From assembly GCA_021808035.1 (NCBI GenBank), contig JAKBCG010000110.1, forward strand, positions 1 through 7,837: DNA of 7,837 nt, given 5' to 3'. A model generated the notes under the pieces. The model was given only the letters and a program-made list of their open reading frames with translations. It was not told the DNA's origin and did no database searches. The DNA comes from Pseudomonadota bacterium. GTDB lineage: Bacteria > Pseudomonadota > Gammaproteobacteria > Steroidobacterales > Steroidobacteraceae. Both the position numbers and the translations under genes were made by a program. Positions 1-6,191 of this stretch are shown here, in pieces; the first letter of the stretch is position 1; each line of letters starts with the position of its first letter.

Positions 1-393
1 CTGTCCCAGTCGGCGTCGATGACCGAGAGCGAGCAGGCGGCGCAGGACGTGCTGCACGCGCTCGAACGCGTCGGGCAGGTCCATTACGACCGGGTGCAGC
101 AGGCGCGATTCGTCGTGCTGAAATCGGCCGACATTCCGTCGATGCTGGTCGAGACCGACTACATCTCCGATCCGCGCGAGGAGTTGAAGCTGCGCACCCC
201 CGCGAAACAGATGAAAATCGCGCGGGCGATCCTCGCCGGCGTGCGCCGGTATTTCTATGCGAACCCGCCGCCGGGCACGCGGATCGCGCAGTGGGTCGCG
301 GCCCATGCGCATTCGACCTTGGTCGCGGACGGTGCCGGTCGGGTCGGCACGGAGTCTAACGGCAGCCGACCCATCGAGACCGAACGGCGCTGA
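1..393 (+). CDS. amiB: N-acetylmuramoyl-L-alanine amidase, AmiB-like, C-terminal part (5' end outside window)
   Basis: This is the 3' end of a zinc amidase (Amidase_3 family) that cleaves the amide bond between N-acetylmuramic acid and L-alanine in peptidoglycan, in the periplasm, mainly at the division septum. The reading frame is open from base 1 to TGA at 391-393. The visible part contains the family signature FVVLKSADIPSMLVETDYIS; the Glu codon at 151-153 corresponds to the conserved catalytic glutamate. It is followed by the terminal helix region (KIARAILAGVRRYF) and the NPPPGT motif common in AmiB proteins. After the NPPPGT motif only about 38 residues remain, ending in ETERR, and I see no LysM repeat there, unlike the longer AmiB of enterics and Pseudomonas. 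The zinc ligands, any AMIN domain and the signal peptide would lie upstream and cannot be seen. Position directly before mutL is the usual gammaproteobacterial arrangement and supports AmiB over AmiA or AmiC. Confidence 0.9.
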   Translation: MSQSASMTESEQAAQDVLHALERVGQVHYDRVQQARFVVLKSADIPSMLVETDYISDPREELKLRTPAKQMKIARAILAGVRRYFYANPPPGTRIAQWVAAHAHSTLVADGAGRVGTESNGSRPIETERR

Positions 394-398
394 CGCGG

Positions 399-415
399 CG
401 GCCCCTGCGGGGCCG
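399..415 (+). other. GC-rich hairpin in the amiB-mutL gap
   Basis: CGGCCCC (399-405) and GGGGCCG (409-415) form a perfect 7-bp stem with a TGC loop, starting 6 bases after the amiB stop codon. No T-run follows (the next bases are GGCAATATGC), so it is not a standard intrinsic terminator. It could stabilise the 3' end of an amiB transcript, act as a weak attenuator, or have no role. Confidence 0.35.
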
Positions 416-441
416 GGCAATATGCGAACATAAGCCGTTCG

Positions 442-446
442 CGAGG
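442..446 (+). promoter_or_regulatory. mutL ribosome binding site that decides the start
   Basis: CGAGG at 442-446 is the only purine-rich Shine-Dalgarno-like element before mutL. It lies 6 bases before the GTG at 453 and directly abuts the TTG at 447, so spacing favours the GTG start. The MPI protein start this gives matches known MutL N-termini. Confidence 0.55.
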
Positions 447-452
447 TTGCCG

Positions 453-2267
453 GTGCCGATTCGAGTACTACCCGAGGAGTTGATCGACCAGATCGCGGCC
501 GGCGAGGTCGTCGAGCGCCCGGCTTCCGTGGTCAAGGAACTCGTCGAGAACGCGCTCGACGCCGGGGCGCGGCGGGTCGAGGTCGAGCTCGAAGCCGGCG
601 GGGCGGCCTCGATCCGGGTGCGCGACGATGGCCGGGGGATCGTTCCGGCGGAGCTCGCGCTCGCGCTCGCGCGTCACGCGACCAGCAAGATCACCTCGCT
701 CGCCGACCTCGAGCGCGTGCGCAGCCTCGGGTTTCGGGGCGAAGCACTGCCGAGCATCGCGTCGGTCGCGCGCTTCACGTTGACGACGCGTGCGCCGGAC
801 GAACCCCATGGCTGGGCGATCGAGCCGCGCGACGGGGTGCTGACGCCGCCGCGCCCGGCGGCGCATCCGTTCGGCACCACGGTCGAGGTCCGCGACCTGT
901 TCTTCAACGTTCCGGCCCGGCGCAAGTTCCTGCGCGCGCCGCAGACCGAGTTCCAGCACGTGCAGCGCGTGCTGGAGCGGCTCGCGCTGTCGCGTTTCGA
1001 CGTGGCGTTCCGTCTCGAGCACCAGGGACGCCGGGTCCTCGATCTGCCTTGCGCCGATTCCGCGCCGGAACGCCTGGCGCGCGTCGCCGAGGTGACTGGC
1101 GAGGATTTCGCGGCCCACGTACTCGAAGTCGACCATGCGACCCAGAGCCTGCGCATGCACGGTTGGCTCGGCCTGCCGACCTTCTCGCGCGGCCAGTCGG
1201 ATCTGCAGTTCGTGTACCTGAACGGTCGTCCCTTGAAGGACAAGCTGCTCGCGAGCGCGGTGCGGCTCGGCTATCAGGACGTGCTGTTCCACGGCCGTTT
1301 TCCGGCGTACCTGATCTATCTCGAACTCGATCCGGCGCTGGTCGACGTGAACGCGCATCCGCAGAAACTCGAGGTGCGGTTTCGCGATCCGCGGGCGATC
1401 CACGATTTTCTCTTCCGCACCGTCGAGCGCGCGCTCGCCGGGACCCGGCCGACCGACGGGGAGGGCGGCGCGACGGCTTGGCTCGTCGAAGCGGCGAACC
1501 GCGCGTCGGCGCACCGGCCGGCGTGGCAGCGGCCGCCCGCGCAGGGTGCGCTGCGCTGGTCGATCGCCGCCGATGCGCGCGCGGCGGTGCGCGATGGCGG
1601 CGCCGATGTGCCGCCGGTCCCGGTTTCCCCGGCGACCGACGGCGAACCCGCGACCCTCGCCGCCGATGACGCGACCGTGCCCGGCCACGCGCCGCTCGGT
1701 CAGGCGATCGCCCAATTGCACGGCGCGTACGTGCTCGCCGAGACCGCGCAAGGCCTCGTGCTCGTCGACATGCACGCCGCGCATGAACGGATCCTCTACG
1801 AGCGGCTGAAGAAGCTGCTGCGGGGCGAGCGGCACAGCCAGCCTTTGCTCCTGCCCGATACGTTGCGTGTCGGTCCGGCGCGCGCCGATGCGGCCGAAGC
1901 GCACCACGCGGAGTTCGCCGCGCTCGGCTTCGATCTCGGGCGCATCGGGCCGGGGGAACTCGCGATGCGGGCCGTGCCGGCGCTGCTGGCCGGCTATGCG
2001 CCGGCCGCGCTGGTCGTCGACGTGCTCGGCGACCTGGTCGAGCAGGGGCTGTCGCACCGGGTGGAAGCGGCGATCGACCGGCATCTCGCGACCGCCGCGT
2101 GTCAGGCCGCCGTACGGGTCCATCGCAAGCTGAGCGTCCCGGAGATGGACGCGTTGCTGCGTGAGATGGAGCGGACCGACCGCGCCGATCAGTGCAATCA
2201 CGGTCGGCCGACCTGGGTGCGCCTGTCGCTCGCCGATCTGGATCGGCTGTTCCTTCGCGGTCGCTGA
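453..2267 (+). CDS. mutL: DNA mismatch repair protein MutL (endonuclease-type)
   Basis: MutL links MutS mismatch recognition to strand incision and helicase loading in methyl-directed or nick-directed mismatch repair. The protein is 604 aa from the GTG at 453, close to E. coli MutL (615 aa). The N-terminal GHKL ATPase is well conserved: motif I with Glu29 and Asn33 (ELVENALDAGA), DDGRGI with Asp58, and SLGFRGEAL at 91-99. A proline/alanine-rich, poorly conserved linker spans roughly 330-415. The C-terminal dimerisation domain has DMHAAHERILYE at 439-450, which fits the endonuclease metal motif DQHA(X)2E(X)4E with Met for Gln. It also has ACQAAVR (549-555), CNHGRP (581-586) and FLR near the C-terminus, the companion motifs of endonuclease MutLs. 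QPLLLP at 463-468 fits the beta-clamp-binding consensus QXh(L/I)XP. E. coli MutL lacks the endonuclease motif; Pseudomonas-type MutL has it. An upstream in-frame TTG at 447 is a less likely start. The gene ends in TGATG, overlapping miaA by one base. Confidence 0.97.
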   Translation: MPIRVLPEELIDQIAAGEVVERPASVVKELVENALDAGARRVEVELEAGGAASIRVRDDGRGIVPAELALALARHATSKITSLADLERVRSLGFRGEALPSIASVARFTLTTRAPDEPHGWAIEPRDGVLTPPRPAAHPFGTTVEVRDLFFNVPARRKFLRAPQTEFQHVQRVLERLALSRFDVAFRLEHQGRRVLDLPCADSAPERLARVAEVTGEDFAAHVLEVDHATQSLRMHGWLGLPTFSRGQSDLQFVYLNGRPLKDKLLASAVRLGYQDVLFHGRFPAYLIYLELDPALVDVNAHPQKLEVRFRDPRAIHDFLFRTVERALAGTRPTDGEGGATAWLVEAANRASAHRPAWQRPPAQGALRWSIAADARAAVRDGGADVPPVPVSPATDGEPATLAADDATVPGHAPLGQAIAQLHGAYVLAETAQGLVLVDMHAAHERILYERLKKLLRGERHSQPLLLPDTLRVGPARADAAEAHHAEFAALGFDLGRIGPGELAMRAVPALLAGYAPAALVVDVLGDLVEQGLSHRVEAAIDRHLATAACQAAVRVHRKLSVPEMDALLREMERTDRADQCNHGRPTWVRLSLADLDRLFLRGR

Positions 2268-3211
2268 TGCCGCGCGTCGCGGTGCTGCTGATGGGCCCGA
2301 CGGGCGCCGGCAAGACCGATCTCGCGCTGCGCCTGGTCGAGCGTCTGCCGCTCGAGATCGTCAGCGTGGACTCCGCGCTCGTGTATCGAGGGATGGACAT
2401 CGGCACCGCGAAACCAGCCGCGGCGGTGCGCGCGCGCGTGCCGCACCACCTCGTCGACATCCGCGATCCGGCGGAGCGCTATTCGGCCGGCGACTTCGTC
2501 CGCGATGCGGGACGCGCGATCGGCGGGATCTGGGCCCGCGGGCGGATTCCGTTGCTCGTCGGCGGCACGATGCTCTATTTCCACGCGCTGACCGAAGGCA
2601 TCGCGGAGCTCCCGGAAGGCGATCCCGACCTGCGCGCGTCGATCGACGCCGAGGCGGCGCGCGTCGGTTGGGCGGCATTGCACGAGGAACTTCGGCGGAT
2701 CGATCCGGCCTCCGCCACGCGCATCCATGCGAACGATCCGCAACGCATCCAGCGGGCGCTCGAGGTGCATCGCCTGACCGGCGCGACGATCAGCGAACTG
2801 CGCACGCGCCGCACGGCCGCGCTCGCGGACGTCCGTTACCTGGAATTCGCGGTTGCGCCGGCGCGGCGCGCCGAACTGCACACCGCGCTCGCGGCTCGGT
2901 TCGACGCGATGATGCGCGCCGGGCTCCTGGACGAGGTCCGGCATTTTTATCGCCGCGCTGACTTGACCCGGGAACATCCGTCGATGCGCGCGGTCGGATA
3001 TCGCCAGTTATGGCAGCATTTGGATGGCGTCTGGCCGTTGAACGTCGCGGTCGATGCGGCGGTTGCCGCGTCGCGTCAGCTGGCCAAGCGCCAGTGGACG
3101 TGGCTGCGGCGGCGCGCCGGTGCCCGATGGCTCGATCCCGCTTGCGGGAATGCGAGGCCGACGGTCGCGGACGTGGTCGCGGCCGAGATCGAGGCGCTCG
3201 ACTCGAGATGA
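2267..3211 (+). CDS. miaA: tRNA dimethylallyltransferase MiaA
   Basis: MiaA transfers a dimethylallyl group from DMAPP to N6 of adenosine-37 in tRNAs that read codons starting with U, the first step of ms2i6A37 formation. The product is 314 aa, near the 316 aa of E. coli MiaA. The P-loop GPTGAGKT is at residues 10-17; DSA at 35-37 includes the conserved catalytic Asp35, and GMDIGTAKP is at 42-50. GGTMLYF, DPQRIQRALEV (from 157) and a C-terminal KRQWTWLRR segment are also family signatures. The ATG at 2267 shares its A with the mutL stop (TGATG). There is no convincing Shine-Dalgarno sequence before it, so translation is probably coupled to mutL. An in-frame upstream extension to base 2192 exists, but it overlaps mutL and would put 25 unconserved residues before the P-loop, so I reject it. 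mutL-miaA-hfq is the conserved order in Gammaproteobacteria. Confidence 0.97.
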   Translation: MPRVAVLLMGPTGAGKTDLALRLVERLPLEIVSVDSALVYRGMDIGTAKPAAAVRARVPHHLVDIRDPAERYSAGDFVRDAGRAIGGIWARGRIPLLVGGTMLYFHALTEGIAELPEGDPDLRASIDAEAARVGWAALHEELRRIDPASATRIHANDPQRIQRALEVHRLTGATISELRTRRTAALADVRYLEFAVAPARRAELHTALAARFDAMMRAGLLDEVRHFYRRADLTREHPSMRAVGYRQLWQHLDGVWPLNVAVDAAVAASRQLAKRQWTWLRRRAGARWLDPACGNARPTVADVVAAEIEALDSR

Positions 3212-3274
3212 TGCGCGCGGGTATCGCGGTGAACGGTCGGCGCCGCGTGCGAGGACCTGCCGGGAGCGCCGCTG

Positions 3275-3283
3275 TGCTAAAAT
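3275..3283 (+). promoter_or_regulatory. candidate sigma70 extended -10 promoter for hfq
   Basis: TGCTAAAAT gives an extended -10 (TG, one base, TAAAAT at 3278-3283), matching TATAAT at 5 of 6 positions, in a gap that is otherwise extremely GC-rich. No recognisable -35 (TTGACA-like) lies 16-18 bases upstream, which is tolerable for an extended -10 promoter. Transcription would start near 3290, giving an hfq leader of about 70 bases. It would add to read-through from mutL-miaA. Confidence 0.5.
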
Positions 3284-3341
3284 TGAACGGCATTTGCCGC
3301 GGGTTTCACGGTTTGCTGCCATGACCGGACAAATGACATCG

Positions 3342-3353
3342 AACAACAAGGAG
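3342..3353 (+). promoter_or_regulatory. hfq ribosome binding site overlapped by ARN triplets
   Basis: AAGGAG at 3348-3353 is a strong Shine-Dalgarno sequence 8 bases before the hfq ATG. Immediately upstream and overlapping it are three consecutive A-R-N triplets, AAC AAC AAG (3342-3350), the pattern bound by the distal face of Hfq. This local A-richness stands out in a GC-rich chromosome. It suggests, by inference, that Hfq could bind its own leader and block ribosome entry, as reported for E. coli hfq autoregulation. Confidence 0.6.
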
Positions 3354-3361
3354 CTTCACTC

Positions 3362-3619
3362 ATGGCCCGTGGTCAGTCGCTGCAAGACCCGTTTTTGAAC
3401 GCATTGCGGAAGGAGCGGGTGCCCGTCTCGATCTATCTGGTGAACGGCATCAAGCTGCAAGGGCAGATCGATTCGTTCGACCAGTTCGTGGTCCTCCTGC
3501 GCAACAGCGTCAGTCAGATGGTCTACAAGCACGCGATTTCCACGGTGGTGCCGGCGCGCAACGTGCGCCTGCCGACCGAAGAGGATGGCGAGCTCGCCGA
3601 GCCAGCGATCGCCGAATGA
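3362..3619 (+). CDS. hfq: RNA chaperone Hfq
   Basis: Hfq is a hexameric Sm-like ring that binds small RNAs and mRNAs and promotes their pairing, acting in the cytoplasm. The product is 85 aa. Residues 1-65 are nearly identical to E. coli Hfq. Proximal-face uridine-binding residues are present: Gln8, Gln41, Phe42, Lys56 and His57 (Sm2 motif YKHAIST at 55-61). Distal-face residues Tyr25, Ile30, Lys31 and Gln33 are present too. The rim patch reads Arg16-Lys17-Arg19, a conservative change from Arg17. The C-terminal tail after residue 65 is only about 20 residues, shorter than in E. coli (102 aa in total), and acidic (Glu73, Glu74, Asp75, Glu77, Glu80, Glu85). The ATG is fixed by AAGGAG 8 bases upstream. 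hflX follows after 18 bases, so the two are probably co-transcribed. Confidence 0.98.
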   Translation: MARGQSLQDPFLNALRKERVPVSIYLVNGIKLQGQIDSFDQFVVLLRNSVSQMVYKHAISTVVPARNVRLPTEEDGELAEPAIAE

Positions 3620-3637
3620 CGTCCGGACGCGCGACCG

Positions 3638-4948
3638 TTGTTTGATCGTCCGGCGCGGGGCGAGCGCGCAGTCCTGGTCGGCGTCGGGATCGGCCGGCCG
3701 GTCGATCCCGCGGACATCGAGGAATTTCGCGCGCTCGCCGGGTCCGCGGGGACCGACTGTGCCGGCGTCGTGCTTGCGACGCGTCCGCGGCCCGACCCGA
3801 AGTACTTCGTCGGTTCCGGCAAGGCGGAGGAGATCAAGGCTCGTGCCGAGGAGGCGCAGGCCGACGTGGTGTTGGTCGACCGGACGCTGTCGCCGAGCCA
3901 GGAGCGCAACCTCGAGAAGCTGGTCGGCCGCCGCGTGATCGACCGCAACGGCTTGATCCTCGACATCTTCGCGCAGCGTGCCCGCAGCTTCGAGGGCAAG
4001 CTCCAGGTCGAGCTCGCGCAGTTGACCCATCTGTCGACGCGGCTGGTTCGGGGCTGGACCCATCTCGAGCGGCAAAAGGGCGGCATCGGCCTGCGCGGTC
4101 CGGGCGAGACCCAGCTCGAGACCGATCGGCGTTTGATCGGCAAGCGGATCCGCACCCTGCGCGGACGCCTCGAGAAGCTCGCATTGCAACGCGATACCGG
4201 TCGGCGGGTGCGCCGCGACGTACCGGTGCCGACCGTGGCCCTGGTGGGCTATACCAACGCCGGCAAGTCGACGTTGTTCAACGCGCTCACCGGATCGTCG
4301 ACCTACGTCGCGAACCAGCTGTTCGCCACCCTCGATCCGACGGTGCGACGCCTGCGCCTCGAACGCGTCGGCGACACGGTGCTCGCGGACACCGTGGGAT
4401 TCGTGAGAGAGCTGCCGCACGAGCTCGTCGCCGCGTTCCGCTCGACCTTGCTCGAGGCGCGCGAGAGCGACCTGCTGCTCCATGTGGTCGATTCGGCCGA
4501 CCCGGCCCGTCAAGAACGCATCGCCCAGGTCCGCGAGGTGTTGCGCGGAATCGGCGCCGGCGAGGTACCCGAGCTGCTGGTGTTCAACAAGATCGACCGC
4601 AGCGGCGAGCCGGCGCGGGTGGAGCGCGATGCGGACGGCCGCCCGACCCAGGTGTGGTGCTCCGCGATCACCGGTGCAGGGCTCGCGGAGCTGCGGGACG
4701 CGATCGGCGCATGGGTGAAACCGGATCGGACCGAGCGGACGCTGCGGTTGCCGCTGTCCGCGGCGGCGCTGCGCTCCGAGCTGTACTGTCGCGATGCGGT
4801 GCGCGCGGAGCGGCAGCGCGACGACGGTGGTTGGGACGTCGACGTCGAGATCGGCTCGAGTGATCTCGCCGCACTCGCTGGTCGACACGGCGTCGTGATC
4901 GAGAATCCCAAGGTTCGTGAGGCCGGCGCAAAAAAGCGAGTTGCGTGA
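3638..4948 (+). CDS. hflX: GTPase HflX, ribosome-associated
   Basis: HflX is a GTPase of the TRAFAC class that binds the 50S subunit and can split stalled or heat-damaged 70S ribosomes. The product is 436 aa (E. coli HflX is 426 aa). The N-terminal HflX domain includes PKYFVGSGK at about 54-62 and LSPSQERNLE. The stretch GKLQVELAQL through WTHLERQKGGIGLRGPGE is almost invariant in the family. The G domain shows GYTNAGKS (G1, 204-211), DTVGF (G3, 251-255), NKID (G4, 317-320) and SA (G5, 342-343). A short C-terminal domain follows. The start is called at TTG 3638 because the resulting MFDRPARGERAVLV matches the known HflX N-terminus; no ATG or GTG lies between the hfq stop and this point in frame. 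The Shine-Dalgarno sequence is weak (GGA at 3625-3627, 10 bases before), so expression may be low or depend on hfq translation. Confidence 0.96.
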   Translation: MFDRPARGERAVLVGVGIGRPVDPADIEEFRALAGSAGTDCAGVVLATRPRPDPKYFVGSGKAEEIKARAEEAQADVVLVDRTLSPSQERNLEKLVGRRVIDRNGLILDIFAQRARSFEGKLQVELAQLTHLSTRLVRGWTHLERQKGGIGLRGPGETQLETDRRLIGKRIRTLRGRLEKLALQRDTGRRVRRDVPVPTVALVGYTNAGKSTLFNALTGSSTYVANQLFATLDPTVRRLRLERVGDTVLADTVGFVRELPHELVAAFRSTLLEARESDLLLHVVDSADPARQERIAQVREVLRGIGAGEVPELLVFNKIDRSGEPARVERDADGRPTQVWCSAITGAGLAELRDAIGAWVKPDRTERTLRLPLSAAALRSELYCRDAVRAERQRDDGGWDVDVEIGSSDLAALAGRHGVVIENPKVREAGAKKRVA

Positions 4949-4953
4949 GCGAC

Positions 4954-4982
4954 TTGTGAGCGGCGGCCGGGCTGCCTAGAAT
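4954..4982 (+). promoter_or_regulatory. candidate sigma70 promoter for hflK-hflC
   Basis: TTGTGA (4954-4959) and TAGAAT (4977-4982) are separated by exactly 17 bases. They match the -35 consensus at 4 of 6 positions and the -10 at 5 of 6. The site begins 6 bases after the hflX stop in a 103-base gap. Transcription would start near 4989, leaving a leader of about 63 bases before the hflK ATG. It would let hflKC, the DUF2065 gene and purA be expressed independently of hfq-hflX. Confidence 0.6.
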
Positions 4983-5051
4983 GTCGCGCCCGTACGGTGC
5001 GCTCGAAAGCCGCCATCGCGGGCGCCCCGAACGCTATTGTTAAGGTCCACG

Positions 5052-6191
5052 ATGGCTTGGAACGACCCCGGCGAGAAGCGCAATCCCTGGAATCGCCAGC
5101 GTCCGCAGAGCGACTTGGATGAGATCCTGCGCAAGGCGCGGCGTTGGATCGGCGGGCTGTTCGGGCGCAAGCCTTCCGGCGCGGCCCTCAAGCCGCCGAT
5201 CGACTGGACTCGGGCGCTCCTGATCCTCGCCGTCGCGCTCGGCGGGCTGTGGCTCGGGAGCGGCTTCTACCGGGTGGATGCGCAGCAGCGCGCCGTGATC
5301 CTGCGGTTCGGCAAATACGTCGCGACGATGGGGCCGGGCTACAACTGGCACTGGCCGTGGCCGATCGAGCGCAAGATCGTCGTGAACGTCTCGCGCGTCT
5401 ACAGCATCACCGACGACGAGAGCGTGCTCACCGCGGACACGAATCTGGTCGAGGTGAAGTCCGCCGTCCAGTACACCCAGCCCGATCCGTTGCAGCTCTT
5501 GTTCCGGGTCCGCGACGTCGACGAGACGCTGGTTCAGGTGTGCGAGAGCGCGATGCGCGAGGTGATCGGCCAGGCGACGCTGAACCAGGCGCTCGCGATG
5601 GATCCGACGATTCCGCAGCGCGCCCGCGAGCTGATCCAGCGCACGCTCGATGGTTATCGGATGGGGATCCACGTCGTCAGCGTGAACCTGACCGACATCA
5701 ACGTGCCGGAGCCGGTCCAGGCCGCCCAGCGCGACGCGATCAAGGCCGACAAGGACCGCCAGCGCTACGAGCAGGAAGCACAGGCTTACCGCAACGATCT
5801 GCTGCCGCGCGCCCGTGGCGACGCCGCGAAGACGATCCAGGATGCCGAGGCGTACAAGGCGCGGGTCGTCGCGCTCGCGCAAGGCGACACCGCGCGCTTC
5901 GACGACGTGCTCGCCCAATATCGGCGGGCCCCGGCGGTCACGCGCGAGCGGATCTACCTGCAAACGATGCAGGACGTCTACGCGAGGGCCCGCAAGGTGA
6001 TCGTCGCGACCTCGCACGGCGGCAACGTGATGTACCTGCCGCTCGACAAGCTGATGGCCGCGCCGCCGGCCGCGGGCTCGTCGTCGTCGTCGTCCGTACC
6101 GAGCGGATCGGTGCGGGTGCAAGCCGTGCTTCCGGCTCCGGCCGATTCGGCCGCGCCGGCGACGACCCACGATGGCGGAGGGGGAGGCTGA
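5052..6191 (+). CDS. hflK: HflK, SPFH-family modulator of the FtsH protease
   Basis: HflK forms a large membrane complex with HflC that encloses FtsH hexamers and restrains degradation of membrane proteins. The product is 379 aa (E. coli HflK is 419 aa). The N-terminus MAWNDPGEKRNPW matches the family start. A short basic cytoplasmic segment (1-53) lacks the long Gly-rich stretch seen in E. coli. One transmembrane helix lies at about 54-72. The SPFH/band 7 domain follows from about 73 (AVILRFGKY), then a helical region with DAEAYK at 264-269 and the conserved GGNVMYLPL near 323-331. The tail is low-complexity, with six serines in a row and a terminal five-glycine run. ATG 5052 is chosen over TTG 5037 because it has AAGG at 5042-5045 with 6-base spacing and gives the conserved MAWN start. 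Its stop overlaps hflC by one base (TGATG), fitting a fixed HflK:HflC ratio. Confidence 0.96.
   Translation: MAWNDPGEKRNPWNRQRPQSDLDEILRKARRWIGGLFGRKPSGAALKPPIDWTRALLILAVALGGLWLGSGFYRVDAQQRAVILRFGKYVATMGPGYNWHWPWPIERKIVVNVSRVYSITDDESVLTADTNLVEVKSAVQYTQPDPLQLLFRVRDVDETLVQVCESAMREVIGQATLNQALAMDPTIPQRARELIQRTLDGYRMGIHVVSVNLTDINVPEPVQAAQRDAIKADKDRQRYEQEAQAYRNDLLPRARGDAAKTIQDAEAYKARVVALAQGDTARFDDVLAQYRRAPAVTRERIYLQTMQDVYARARKVIVATSHGGNVMYLPLDKLMAAPPAAGSSSSSSVPSGSVRVQAVLPAPADSAAPATTHDGGGGG
6078..6092 (+). repeat. (TCG)5 trinucleotide repeat in hflK
   Basis: Five tandem TCG codons, followed by TCC, encode a six-serine run in the variable C-terminal tail of HflK. Changes in repeat number would stay in frame and alter only the length of this low-complexity segment, which lies after the conserved domain. 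Confidence 0.8.
6177..6187 (+). promoter_or_regulatory. hflC ribosome binding site inside hflK glycine codons
   Basis: GGAGGGGGAGG at 6177-6187 contains two overlapping Shine-Dalgarno cores. The first GGAGG (6177-6181) is 9 bases before the hflC ATG and so well spaced. The same bases are the GGA-GGG-GGA-GGC glycine codons that end hflK. Confidence 0.75.

Noticed and set aside
421..434. CATAAG/TATGCG as a -10 for a mutL promoter
   Set aside because: It matches the consensus poorly and has no -35 at a suitable distance; mutL may simply be read from upstream.
447..452. TTG 447 as mutL start
   Set aside because: GAGG abuts it with no spacer, whereas GTG 453 has 6-base spacing and gives the conserved MPI start.
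468..2201. 577-codon open frame on the minus strand opposite mutL
   Set aside because: It lies wholly antisense to a clearly conserved mutL. Its composition (Arg, His, Gln rich) is what the complement of GC-rich codons gives, and no domain is recognisable.
2192..2266. N-terminal extension of miaA upstream of ATG 2267
   Set aside because: It would overlap mutL coding sequence by 75 bases and place unconserved residues before the P-loop; the ATG at 2267 gives the family's normal length.
904..2460. 518-codon Arg/Ala/Pro-rich open frame on the minus strand
   Set aside because: It spans the mutL-miaA junction antisense, with low-complexity Arg-rich composition typical of a spurious GC-rich frame.
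3136..3149. Inverted repeat TCCCGC-TT-GCGGGA as a terminator
   Set aside because: It lies inside miaA coding sequence, the loop is only 2 bases, and no T-run follows.
3356..4888. 510-codon open frame on the minus strand opposite hfq and hflX
   Set aside because: It is a high-GC shadow of two conserved plus-strand genes, with no recognisable domain and no separate promoter or ribosome binding site seen.
5037..5051. TTG 5037 as hflK start
   Set aside because: It would read through the AAGG ribosome binding site and add MLRST before the conserved MAWN start.
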